Source: Apostichopus japonicus (lineage: Eukaryota > Echinodermata > Holothuroidea > Aspidochirotida > Stichopodidae). Taken from it: a stretch of DNA of 64,000 nucleotides. A program made the translations under genes and the position numbers. Below the pieces are notes generated by a model. It ran no database searches. It saw nothing but the letters and a program-made list of their open reading frames with translations, and had not been told where the DNA came from. This document shows positions 60,101-64,000 of this stretch, piece after piece. The stretch is from the NCBI RefSeq assembly GCF_037975245.1, contig NC_092576.1:24639611-24703610 (forward strand), written 5' to 3'. How positions within the stretch are numbered: position 1 is the stretch's first letter; each line of letters starts with the position of its first letter.

Positions 60101-60644
60101 GGAGCACAGTTCCAGGCTTGTAGTTTTGCAGAGCTTCCTTCGGTAATGCTGAATACCTTCGTATACAATTTGTACCATACCTGAAGACAGACAATACCCA
60201 CAGTTAACATGAAAATGTTACTATATAGTAATCATTTAACAACAGCTAGGCCTATATGCACATAACTTAATTAAGATTAGCATTAGAGTAGTATTTAGAC
60301 CTTGCCTTAGTAAAAGTTTAAAGGGGAAAATGTGTCACAAACTAGACAAAAGCAGAAAGTTGTCATAAAGAAGCAAACTGATGGGACATTGTCTAAGTCA
60401 AGTCATGCAATCATGTTGACGTAGGCTGAATTATGGTTACTTATTTTTACTGCAATTGTGTTAAGTTAAATTAGTCGCAGGCCTAGCCTAATTTAGGACT
60501 GGGCCTATCACAGTGTCAGGATATTGTAATGTATGCCAAAGGCTGAAACTGTAGTCGGACATGGCGCCAGGTGTTAGTGTCGCTACAGTACCTGACTGAA
60601 AGCGCCCTTCCATAGCACGGAACTCTTAATATGGTGTTCATCAT
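30016..60644 (-). CDS. PITRM1: PITRM1: mitochondrial presequence protease, complete (26 exons, joined)
   Basis: An M16C zinc metallopeptidase that degrades cleaved targeting peptides and other short unfolded peptides in the mitochondrial matrix. Coding exons are listed singly below; their lengths sum to 3039 nt, i.e. 1012 residues plus TAG, near the vertebrate length of about 1037. The N-terminus ([18 protein letters not shown]) is basic and Ser/Arg-rich, fitting a mitochondrial presequence. The inverted zinc motif HILEH falls at residues 102-106, with the likely third ligand E203 in VVFNEMKGA. The second half carries [11 protein letters not shown] (about 875-885), the substrate-binding Arg/Tyr region of M16 enzymes. 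All 25 junctions keep frame with GT-AG borders. The ATG was chosen because an in-frame TAA lies 45 bases upstream. Introns hold several arrays and transposons. One substitution was noted: the position before QEGWRLEH is Leu where vertebrates have Trp, from memory. Confidence 0.95.
31139..31975 (-). pseudogene. Degenerate LINE reverse transcriptase (jockey/CR1-like)
   Basis: Broken frames on the minus strand read [17 protein letters not shown], then [16 protein letters not shown], then [10 protein letters not shown]. These are the order and spacing of non-LTR reverse transcriptase motifs. Stops and frameshifts interrupt it and the catalytic aspartate pair is not visible. It lies in the last PITRM1 intron in the same orientation as the gene. 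Confidence 0.85.
32050..32440 (-). mobile_element. tRNA-derived SINE, family B
   Basis: On the minus strand it starts with a tRNA-like head (A-box TGGTCAAGTGG, B-box GGTTCGAGCCC). The conserved TGTGTCCTTGGGCAAGGCAC follows, then the body shared with 11068 and 48548. It ends near TATAAGAACTGTTAATTATT. Confidence 0.85.
33314..33447 (-). CDS. PITRM1: PITRM1 exon 25
   Basis: Residues 938-982: [20 protein letters not shown] and [15 protein letters not shown]. The acceptor is ctccggtag and the donor gtcagt; ends in phase 2. Confidence 0.91.
33660..33790. repeat. C/T-rich low-complexity tract
   Basis: Repeated CCCCTCCCC and CTCCTCCCC blocks. No coding sequence; intronic in PITRM1. Confidence 0.8.
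34822..34936 (-). CDS. PITRM1: PITRM1 exon 24
   Basis: Residues 899-937: [18 protein letters not shown] and [14 protein letters not shown]. The acceptor is gtcttccag and the donor gtgagt; ends in phase 0. Confidence 0.92.
35138..35430 (+). mobile_element. Full-length tRNA-derived SINE, family C
   Basis: The head has A-box TGGCCAATTGG and B-box GGTTCGATTCC. It is followed by TGTGTCCTTGGGCAAGATGC, a body ending GTAAAGTGCTTTGGGACC and AAAGCGCTATA, and an A-run. It shares the central TGTCCTTGGGCAAG domain with family B, but the 3' part differs. Confidence 0.85.
35770..35841 (-). CDS. PITRM1: PITRM1 exon 23: REKGGAYG motif
   Basis: Residues 875-899: [20 protein letters not shown]. It holds the conserved glycine-rich loop with Arg and Tyr that binds substrate in M16 enzymes. 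The acceptor is attcacag and the donor gtgaga; ends in phase 2. Confidence 0.93.
36548..36601 (-). CDS. PITRM1: PITRM1 exon 22
   Basis: Residues 857-875: [17 protein letters not shown]. It is only 54 nt. The acceptor is tctctggcag and the donor gtatga; ends in phase 2. A 20-bp tandem repeat starts about 10 bases upstream of its acceptor. Confidence 0.9.
36612..36995. repeat. 20-bp tandem repeat, degenerate, about 19 copies
   Basis: The unit is GGTACAAAGATGGGTACCAT with many substitutions. It starts just upstream of PITRM1 exon 22's acceptor. Long minus-strand open frames across it are repeat artefacts. Confidence 0.87.
37385..37497 (-). CDS. PITRM1: PITRM1 exon 21
   Basis: Residues 820-857: [20 protein letters not shown], conserved. 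The donor is gtatgt; ends in phase 2. The acceptor attgcaaaag is weak but keeps phase 0 with exon 20. Starts inside the exon were considered and fit less well. Confidence 0.82.
38089..38218 (-). CDS. PITRM1: PITRM1 exon 20
   Basis: Residues 776-819: [20 protein letters not shown] and a linker that is poorly conserved in the family. The acceptor is ttctttcag and the donor gttagt; ends in phase 0. Confidence 0.88.
38361..38461 (-). CDS. PITRM1: PITRM1 exon 19
   Basis: Residues 743-776: [13 protein letters not shown] and [11 protein letters not shown]. The acceptor is ttgacctag and the donor gtgagc; ends in phase 2. Confidence 0.91.
38651..38808 (+). repeat. Dispersed 160-bp repeat, copy 2
   Basis: Same element as 28537; it contains CCGCGAATTCGCGG. 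A short frame reading [20 protein letters not shown] is shared with copy 3. Confidence 0.8.
38847..39015 (-). repeat. Two tandem copies of the PITRM1 exon 18 end plus donor
   Basis: The 88-bp unit contains the last part of exon 18 and the gtaag donor. Donors fall at 39016, 38928 and 38846. Each extra copy also keeps a pyrimidine-rich TCTCTCTCCTGTAG, which could act as an acceptor and would define pseudo-exons of 35 and 30 nt. The last copy lacks ATGTC. Confidence 0.9.
39016..39181 (-). CDS. PITRM1: PITRM1 exon 18
   Basis: Residues 687-742: [19 protein letters not shown] and [18 protein letters not shown]. The acceptor ctacttccag was chosen over a nearer one by frame with exon 17. The donor is gtaagg; ends in phase 0. 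The exon end and donor are repeated twice just downstream (38847-39015). Confidence 0.91.
39700..39776 (-). CDS. PITRM1: PITRM1 exon 17
   Basis: Residues 662-687: [20 protein letters not shown]. The acceptor is tactttcag and the donor gtaagg; ends in phase 2. Confidence 0.91.
40659..40779 (-). CDS. PITRM1: PITRM1 exon 16
   Basis: Residues 621-661: [20 protein letters not shown] and [17 protein letters not shown]. The acceptor is ctttttcag and the donor gtaaga; ends in phase 0. Confidence 0.92.
41281..41443 (+). repeat. Dispersed 160-bp repeat, copy 3
   Basis: Same element as 28537 and 38651. It contains GCGCGAATTCGCGGG and lies just downstream of PITRM1 exon 15. Confidence 0.8.
41465..41594 (-). 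CDS. PITRM1: PITRM1 exon 15
   Basis: Residues 578-621: [16 protein letters not shown] and [10 protein letters not shown]. The acceptor is ggtttcag and the donor gtaagt; ends in phase 2. Confidence 0.92.
41923..42320. repeat. About 90-bp tandem repeat, 4.5 copies
   Basis: Units start GTTACAACTACAGAATATTA at about 41923, 42013, 42102, 42192 and 42282. Each contains GTGAGTGATTTGTCCATCTC. It is in the PITRM1 intron between exons 14 and 15. Confidence 0.9.
42640..42830 (-). repeat. SINE fragment with short GCACAATAAT repeats
   Basis: AATAATACACAGTTCTTATA resembles the 3' end of family B. It is followed by several copies of ATGCACAACAAGCGCACA. Confidence 0.55.
42873..42989 (-). CDS. PITRM1: PITRM1 exon 14
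   Basis: Residues 539-578: [17 protein letters not shown], the linker to the second half. The acceptor is ttgatctag and the donor gtaagt; ends in phase 1. Confidence 0.9.
43490..44669. repeat. 26-bp minisatellite growing from the PITRM1 exon 13 donor
   Basis: In gene orientation the unit reads CAGGTATGGTGGATAGGTCT then ATGTAA. The first unit begins at the authentic donor CAG|GTATGG. A large share of units keep CAGGTATGG, so the intron holds many donor-like sites. A 78-bp copy of the exon end (44061-44138) is embedded in the array, 604 bp from the original. Confidence 0.93.
44670..44943 (-). CDS. PITRM1: PITRM1 exon 13 (longest)
   Basis: Residues 448-539: [31 protein letters not shown] and [11 protein letters not shown]. 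The acceptor is catttacag; the donor gtatgg starts a 26-bp repeat array. Ends in phase 1. Its last 78 bases including the donor are duplicated at 44061-44138. Confidence 0.93.
45035..47670. repeat. 31-bp minisatellite, about 85 copies
   Basis: The unit is GTAGACAATGAGATGTCTTA then GGAATGTTAAA. Variants (TTTGTTG, AAGTCTTAGAAATG) recur in the same order several times, showing block duplication. It fills the PITRM1 intron between exons 12 and 13. Confidence 0.97.
47793..47889 (-). CDS. PITRM1: PITRM1 exon 12
   Basis: Residues 415-447: [20 protein letters not shown] and [10 protein letters not shown]. The acceptor is tatttttag and the donor gtgagt; ends in phase 0. Confidence 0.92.
48358..48471 (-). 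CDS. PITRM1: PITRM1 exon 11
   Basis: Residues 377-415: [17 protein letters not shown] and a charged helix. The acceptor is ggtttgcag and the donor gtaagt; ends in phase 2. Confidence 0.91.
48548..48915 (-). mobile_element. tRNA-derived SINE, family B
   Basis: On the minus strand: head with TGGTCAAGTGG and GGTTCGAGTCC, then the TGTGTCCTTTGGGCAAGGCA domain and the shared body down to TTGTAAAGTCGTGTGAGAGG. It lies in PITRM1 intron 10. Confidence 0.85.
48986..49114 (-). CDS. PITRM1: PITRM1 exon 10
   Basis: Residues 334-377: [20 protein letters not shown] and GYSPVCG. The acceptor is gttcttgcag and the donor gtaaat; ends in phase 2. Confidence 0.91.
49159..49531. mobile_element. TTAA-flanked MITE, copy 3
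   Basis: Inverted relative to copies 1 and 2. It begins TTAAAGGGTGTGAAGACTCG and ends CGAGCCTTCAATGCCTTTAA. It lies in the PITRM1 intron between exons 9 and 10. Confidence 0.8.
49827..49915 (-). CDS. PITRM1: PITRM1 exon 9
   Basis: Residues 305-334: [15 protein letters not shown], conserved in the family. The acceptor is tttttatcag and the donor gtaaga; ends in phase 2. Confidence 0.9.
50655..50905 (+). mobile_element. SINE family A, full-length reference copy
   Basis: It starts GGAGTGTTAGCTCAGTGGTT, with A-box TAGCTCAGTGG. The B-box is GAGTTCGAGTC, and the head closes with CACTCC, pairing with the start. The body contains CTTCGGTCAGCTTGCGGCTT. The 3' end is TTCCTGCTTGCAG, then GACCTAAAATACATAC. 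Confidence 0.9.
50947..51073 (-). CDS. PITRM1: PITRM1 exon 8
   Basis: Residues 262-304: [16 protein letters not shown] and [11 protein letters not shown]. The acceptor is gttcaag and the donor gtaaga; ends in phase 0. Confidence 0.92.
51200..51660 (+). pseudogene. LINE 3' end (reverse transcriptase C-terminus) with SINE insert
   Basis: The frame ends [20 protein letters not shown] then [10 protein letters not shown], a typical C-terminus of CR1/L2-type ORF2. An inverted 50-bp SINE A 3' end (TATG repeats, TCCTGCAAGCAGGA) follows. A 3' UTR with GTAAAGCGCCTTGAGCAGTG and an ATT-rich tail comes next. It is heavily 5' truncated. Confidence 0.82.
51836..52209. mobile_element. hAT-like non-autonomous element
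   Basis: Ends CTGGGGTGGGCAACC and GGTTGCCCATCCCTG match the common hAT terminus CAGGGGTGGGCAACC. It is flanked by ATCTAAGT and ATTTAAGT (7 of 8). Internal GCGGCCCGCCAGTG and GTGCGGCCCGAGCC are typical of this group. Confidence 0.85.
52433..52593 (-). CDS. PITRM1: PITRM1 exon 7
   Basis: Residues 209-262: [15 protein letters not shown] and [12 protein letters not shown]. The acceptor ctatttctcag was chosen over the nearby cttcaccag because it keeps frame and family spacing. The donor is gtcagt; ends in phase 2. Confidence 0.9.
52795..53235 (+). pseudogene. Degenerate LINE reverse transcriptase C-terminus
   Basis: Reads [20 protein letters not shown], then NSYGNRAF, and further on a broken NELPAELRT. 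These are the last conserved blocks of CR1/L2-like ORF2, with stops and a frameshift. A T-rich tail with GCGTTTTAGAGCAC follows. Confidence 0.8.
53702..54172. mobile_element. Non-autonomous hAT-like element (GTGGCRTAGCCA type)
   Basis: 471 bp. Left end CAGTGGCATAGCCAGAGG; right end CTGGCTACGCCACTG. It is flanked by CTGTGAAG and TTGTGAAG (7 of 8). It has G/C homopolymer tracts near both ends, like the element at 15773, and lies just downstream of PITRM1 exon 6. Confidence 0.82.
54199..54295 (-). CDS. PITRM1: PITRM1 exon 6: third zinc ligand
   Basis: Residues 176-208: QEGWRLEH and [13 protein letters not shown]203 is the expected third zinc ligand. The acceptor is attttttag and the donor gtaagt; ends in phase 0. 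Confidence 0.93.
54600..55620 (-). mobile_element. SINE family A copy whose A-box region is expanded to a 31-bp minisatellite
   Basis: The left end (54600-54656) is the inverted SINE 3' end (GATCCTCCTGCGAGCAGGAA, then GAAG). The array follows at once and its last units run into AACACTCC, the complement of the SINE's first bases. On the minus strand the unit is TGTTAGCTCAGTGGTTAACG plus TGTGGTAGGAG. About 31 copies, most with a full A-box. There is no B-box inside the array. Confidence 0.88.
55644..55758 (-). CDS. PITRM1: PITRM1 exon 5
   Basis: Residues 138-176: [12 protein letters not shown], then [16 protein letters not shown]. The acceptor is tttctttgcag and the donor gtaagt; ends in phase 2. 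The exon 5/6 junction codes Leu. Confidence 0.93.
55835..57912 (-). mobile_element. SINE family A copy split by a hAT-type insertion
   Basis: The 3' part and body are at 55835-56020 and the 5' head at 57867-57912. They rejoin into one normal SINE when the insertion and one copy of CTTATGAT are removed. It lies in PITRM1 intron 4. Confidence 0.9.
56021..57866. mobile_element. 1.85-kb hAT-type DNA transposon, non-autonomous
   Basis: Terminal inverted repeats are TAGTGTTGC and GCAACACTA. The perfect 8-bp target duplication CTTATGAT lies at 56013-56020 and 57867-57874. Both ends carry clusters of CCGATATCGG/CCGATACCGATA subterminal repeats, likely transposase-binding sites. I found no transposase frame. 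A GC-rich stretch at 57250-57430 stands out from the AT-rich rest. Confidence 0.93.
58101..58252 (-). CDS. PITRM1: PITRM1 exon 4: catalytic HxxEH
   Basis: Residues 87-138. The zinc motif HILEH is encoded at 58195-58209, then [20 protein letters not shown]. The acceptor is ttcatggtcag and the donor gtaatt; ends in phase 1. Open frame continues upstream of the acceptor, but only this start joins exon 3 in frame. Confidence 0.93.
59060..59180 (+). repeat. Partial copies of the GATCCTgcTAGGATC repeat
   Basis: TTTAGCCTTTGAAGAAG is repeated, then AAGATCCTGCTAGGATCAAA and CTCAGGCCAACTTACTTTTA. Related to 7370 and 11860. Confidence 0.7.
59440..59546 (-). CDS. PITRM1: PITRM1 exon 3
   Basis: Residues 52-87: [16 protein letters not shown] and [11 protein letters not shown], conserved in PITRM1. 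The acceptor is cattgccag and the donor gtgaga; ends in phase 2. Confidence 0.93.
60081..60180 (-). CDS. PITRM1: PITRM1 exon 2
   Basis: Residues 18-51, including [13 protein letters not shown], the conserved start of the mature enzyme. The acceptor is gtcttcag and the donor gtaaag; ends in phase 0. Confidence 0.9.
60592..60644 (-). CDS. PITRM1: PITRM1 exon 1: start codon and presequence
   Basis: Residues 1-18. Two ATGs in tandem (60642-60644, then 60639-60641). The donor is gtactg, phase 2. Basic residues and no acidic ones fit mitochondrial targeting. Confidence 0.85.
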
Positions 60645-60720
60645 GTTCTCCTCTTTAACTTTAGATTTAGAAACCAGCAAAATTGGTTATTGGTACTCAG
60701 TCATTCAATAGGCCATCCTA
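60645..60720 (-). promoter_or_regulatory. PITRM1 5' leader, probable promoter side
   Basis: The sequence before the ATG has an in-frame stop (TAA, 60687-60689), so the leader is non-coding. No TATA box was identified. The transcription start must lie in or to the right of this interval. Confidence 0.4.
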
Positions 60721-63303
60721 CCCATCGGCGTAATTCGATGGTCCTAACTTAAACGTCTGCGAAGAACCTGTTGTGCGAATGAATCCAAACTGAAATTTCT
60801 GAACGTTGAAAAGCGAAATTATGATTGTAACGACAAGATATGGACTGGGTTGAACCTATCCAGCTTCAATCGCAGCTACCGTAACGATATCATAAACACT
60901 AGAAAATGATATAAAATGTTACATTCCTGTCGGATAAGCTGATCTATGTTTGGAATTGGATATTTATGCAATGATCAAATAAATTGCACACATGTGTGCG
61001 GTAACGGTCAAAGGTCATTTAGAATGCAAAGTTACGCAATATTACCCAACATTGTTCGTTCTGTTTACACTGTTACACTTCAGTAATTTTGTGACAACTC
61101 CCTGCATATATTCAGAAGAAGTTGGGAAGAGGAGAAGTTTACACAAACCCTAGTGTAAGCTTTATGTTCAAGATTAAAAGCTGAACTGTGGAATAGTGTC
61201 CGGTTATTAGCGACTTTCACAAACCGTTGTTTTACTGAGGCGAATTGATACATATCTGGGATTTACTACTAACGTTAGGCCTACTGTACGGTGTACCACC
61301 ACTAAGTTAATACTAACACTTGACTAACAGTAACATATTTTATATCGCAGTGTGCACATGTCGTAGGTTACAGCAGTGTTTTTATGTACATCCCTAAACA
61401 ACTAATGTCATTCATTGTACTTTACAATATTACTATGGTATTTTTTACCTCGCATTGTGTTTGTTAACATATCTCACATATTCATTGCTAATTTAGAAAT
61501 GAGAAGATTTGATTCTTTCTTCACTAAGTGGTTGTATTTAATGAGGAATATTGGTTGCACTTTTATTTGTTTTGTTTTTTTTTGTTTTCCTTTGCTGGGG
61601 TTTTCTGTGGTTGGGCCTTCCATGGGCATGTGCCCTTCTTGGTCCTTGAACATGTTATGTTATGTATTCCTTCACTGGCAGTAAACACGAGTAGTAAACA
61701 AAAGGCCTCCACCTTTTTGCTGCATCATTAGTCTACATTTAAGTTAATATGACAATGGTTGAACCACATTGATACAACTATTGAGGAAACATTGCTTGAA
61801 CTTGAACCTGGCTTCTGTTTCATAAAAATAAAAGATTGATTCCTGATTTGTTGTACAGCAGGGCTCTCTATATAGGCAGCCTGTAGGCCAAACCTAGTCA
61901 TTTACAATAGTGCAATCATTTGTAGAATTTTCTTAGTATTTTTGGAGAGAGTCGATTTGCAAATTGTACTGAACAGGTTTAGGTAAATTATTTCAAGTAG
62001 ATTTTTCTAGCTGGTTGTTATTACTAATTTTTGAGAAAGGTGACAAAAGAGATATCTGATGATACATGTGACTCCATGTACACAAAAACAAAAGGTAATA
62101 ACAAAGAAATACTAATGACAAATAAATACAATCTATCACGATTAATTATTAGTTAGATGACACTGGCGATGACAAATAATTCAAAAATCTGAAACAGTTT
62201 GGATATTAACAAAAGAATGACACTTTTTCCATCTTGGTTAACAGGACTTCGTCTCAGGTCGTAGGACTCCAGATGCACCTTGTAAAGTTCTGTTTGACCT
62301 GCTTGAGAATCCTGCACAAGTCCTTTTTCATCTGAACTCCATGAGTTGATTATTTTCGGTGGTTTTTCACTTTGGTGAGCATAGCATTATCTTGCTTGGT
62401 TAGATCCTCGTTTATGACGATCTTAATGTTTAGTTTCTGTCAAACGCTTCCTGGTTCAACATTACCTGGCTACCTTTAGAAGTTAGATATTAATTGTTTC
62501 TTTTGTGGCAAGAAGAGAAAATCAATTTATAAGCCTTAACAGAATTCTAATTTTGAGTCAACCAAGGAATATTTCCAATTACATGTTATGTTAATTGTAT
62601 TGCTTTGTTTTGTGGACCCCGTTGCCACTCTGGTTAAAGTAATGATGGGTTTTGTATCACCCAAATTCAACTGCAGGCTTTGAGCATAAAGCAATAAAAG
62701 TATGTACCTATTAAGTATTTATAAACTTTCAATATTTAGGAAATGTTTTCATGCATGAACATTGTGCCATTGTTTTGCCAATGTGTCACCTATTTATCAT
62801 TGAAAGGAATACCTTTGTCTATATAGGCACTAAGATATAGGCAGTAGGTTGCACTTGTGCTGTTTTTAAGTGCTTCGATCTGGGACTTAAAAATGTGATG
62901 GCAATGGCGATGGGCAAACAACAATAACTTCACATTTTAGTTAGCGACCATAATCTTGGCAGCGCTAGGAAGTCATAGAAATGCATGCAGGGCAAATATA
63001 TAATGGTAATCTGAGACACCCAAATTTGTGTCAGGCAACCTTAAATCAAATTCCATTATACTTCCGTGCCTTTCAATCATAAGGTCCCGAGTTTGAGTCA
63101 CTCCAAGATTAATGTATGTCGTCCAGTTACAGAGTTGTTGACAATTGACAATAAATAAATCATGGACGTTAAATATGAATCTAAGAGACTGACTTCGGTC
63201 AGCTTGCAGCTTTGATATTAAAGCCAATGGTATACAGTATATACAATATGTATTTACACTGACTGACCAGTGTGTTGATTATTGTGTTTCATTTTATCTA
63301 TAG
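60721..63303. other. Interval between PITRM1 and the downstream plus-strand gene
   Basis: No supported coding exon. Since the two genes are head to head, it should hold both promoters and the 5' leader or first non-coding exon of the right-hand gene; which bases do so is not visible. It contains a partial SINE A at 63064-63225. Confidence 0.4.
63064..63225 (+). mobile_element. SINE family A partial copy
   Basis: Starts within the tRNA-like head (GCCTTTCAATCATAAGGTCC, B-box region GAGTTTGAGTC) and runs through the body to CAGCTTGCAGCTTTGATA. Both the first 40 bases and the 3' hairpin are absent. Confidence 0.8.
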
Positions 63304-63311
63304 GATGTAAA

Positions 63312-63455
63312 ATGAGTCAGTATCCAGGACAGGGCGCATATCCTCCTCCTCCAGCAGGTACCCAGCCTTACCCTAATGCTGCACCTAGTGGGTACCCACC
63401 AGTAAACCCTGCTTATCCAGGTCCACCAGGCCAAAGTGGTTACTCTGGTGTGCCA
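63312..63455 (+). CDS. First coding exon of a Pro/Gly/Tyr-rich N-terminal protein (annexin A7/A11-like or scramblase-like)
   Basis: The exon starts at 63304 after acceptor ttttatctatag. The ATG at 63312 opens 48 codons reading MSQYPGQGAYPPPPAGTQPY onward to GQSGYSGVP. The donor is gtgagt, phase 0. Such low-complexity YP/GYPP N-termini occur in annexin A7 and A11, phospholipid scramblases and penta-EF-hand proteins. The folded domain lies outside the window, so the family is open. Confidence 0.72.
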
Positions 63456-63481
63456 GTGAGTATAGTGCAACTCTTTTAGAG

Positions 63482-63970
63482 CAGGGTTTCCTTCACTTTA
63501 TCGCCCTACAAACCCCCTGTGGATGTCAGAGTTGTCCACGAATCCCCAACTTTTTGAGACACGATCTGAATCATAATTATTATACTATGATTAATATATT
63601 AATTATACTTTAATTATTATAGTATAATAATAACAGTGCTTCATAAAAGATAAAGATCATTGTGTAATCATTGTACGTTCATGCGTACACCAACTTCACC
63701 AAAGTCATGTGATGCGGCCTGTCTCTGTTTGATAATTCAGTTTTTTATCACATGCACGGTACAGTACTACTATGGCAATACATGCGTATGGAACGCGAAA
63801 AGTGTTTGTCGATAGGCACGACTTTTGTACATTACTAAATTATATGATATATCTGATTTTAGTTCAACAAAAAGTACTCTAGTTTTGACTTTCAGAAACG
63901 TCTCACAGATCCCCTGGGATGGACTCACCCACCCCCTGGGGGTTCATGCACCCCAGTTAGGGAACTCCTG
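63482..63970. mobile_element. hAT-like non-autonomous element
   Basis: 489 bp from CAGGGTTTCC to GGAACTCCTG, imperfect inverted ends. It is flanked by TTTTAGAG and TTTTAGAA (7 of 8). Both ends are C-rich (CAAACCCCCTGTGG; CACCCCCTGGGGG). It sits about 26 bases after the donor of the preceding exon. Confidence 0.75.
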
Positions 63971-64000
63971 TTTTAGAAGAACAAGACATAAGATTCATCA

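Noticed and set aside
61415-61731. Hydrophobic plus-strand frames upstream of the annexin-like gene
   Set aside because: T-rich, no recognisable family, no convincing splice sites, two frames overlap; treated as non-coding.

Overview
The window is metazoan nuclear DNA. It is AT-rich, its genes are cut into many short exons with GT-AG introns, and it is crowded with minisatellites, tRNA-derived SINEs, short hAT-like elements and LINE remains. The gene families and SINE types suggest a marine deuterostome invertebrate, possibly an echinoderm such as a sea cucumber. That species guess is inference only; no bacterial or viral organisation was seen. Layout: (1) 370-20152, plus strand: the 3' part of a THSD7-type gene (thrombospondin type-1 domain protein 7). 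Seventeen exons were placed and their codon phases join with no break, giving about 1054 C-terminal residues: some 15 TSP1 repeats, a cysteine-rich EGF-like stretch, one membrane span and a short cytoplasmic tail. (2) 20153-23357: a 40-bp minisatellite that starts in the last codons of THSD7 and fills its proximal 3' UTR. (3) About 23358-29395: intergenic DNA between two convergent genes, with a palindromic microsatellite-like array, a TTAA-flanked MITE and a cluster of TTAATATTCATGA-type motifs. (4) 60644-30016, minus strand: a complete PITRM1 gene (mitochondrial presequence protease, M16C metallopeptidase). Twenty-six coding exons add up to 3039 nt (1012 residues plus stop), close to the vertebrate length. 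The zinc-site motif HILEH and the third-ligand region NEMKGA are intact. A 36-bp minisatellite begins at its stop codon. (5) 60645-63303: the head-to-head interval to a plus-strand gene whose first coding exon (63312-63455) encodes a Pro/Gly/Tyr-rich N-terminus. (6) 63482-63970: a short hAT-like element.

The two complete 3' gene ends belong to unrelated pathways: a cell-surface or extracellular adhesion-type receptor, and peptide clearance in the mitochondrial matrix. I see no shared function. The most unusual property of the locus is its tandem repeats, which make up about 13 kb, or 20% of the window. Several arrays begin exactly at gene landmarks: the THSD7 stop codon, the PITRM1 stop codon, the PITRM1 exon 13 splice donor, the 3' end of PITRM1 exon 18 with its donor, and the A-box of a SINE. 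Each looks like local tandem amplification of a short stretch that includes a functional boundary. Some arrays therefore carry many decoy splice donors, stop codons or RNA polymerase III A-boxes. The mobile elements give a relative chronology: a 1.85-kb hAT-type element with a perfect 8-bp target duplication is nested inside a SINE in PITRM1 intron 4.

All exon boundaries were placed by eye from reading frame, splice consensus and family knowledge. No alignment or RNA evidence was available.
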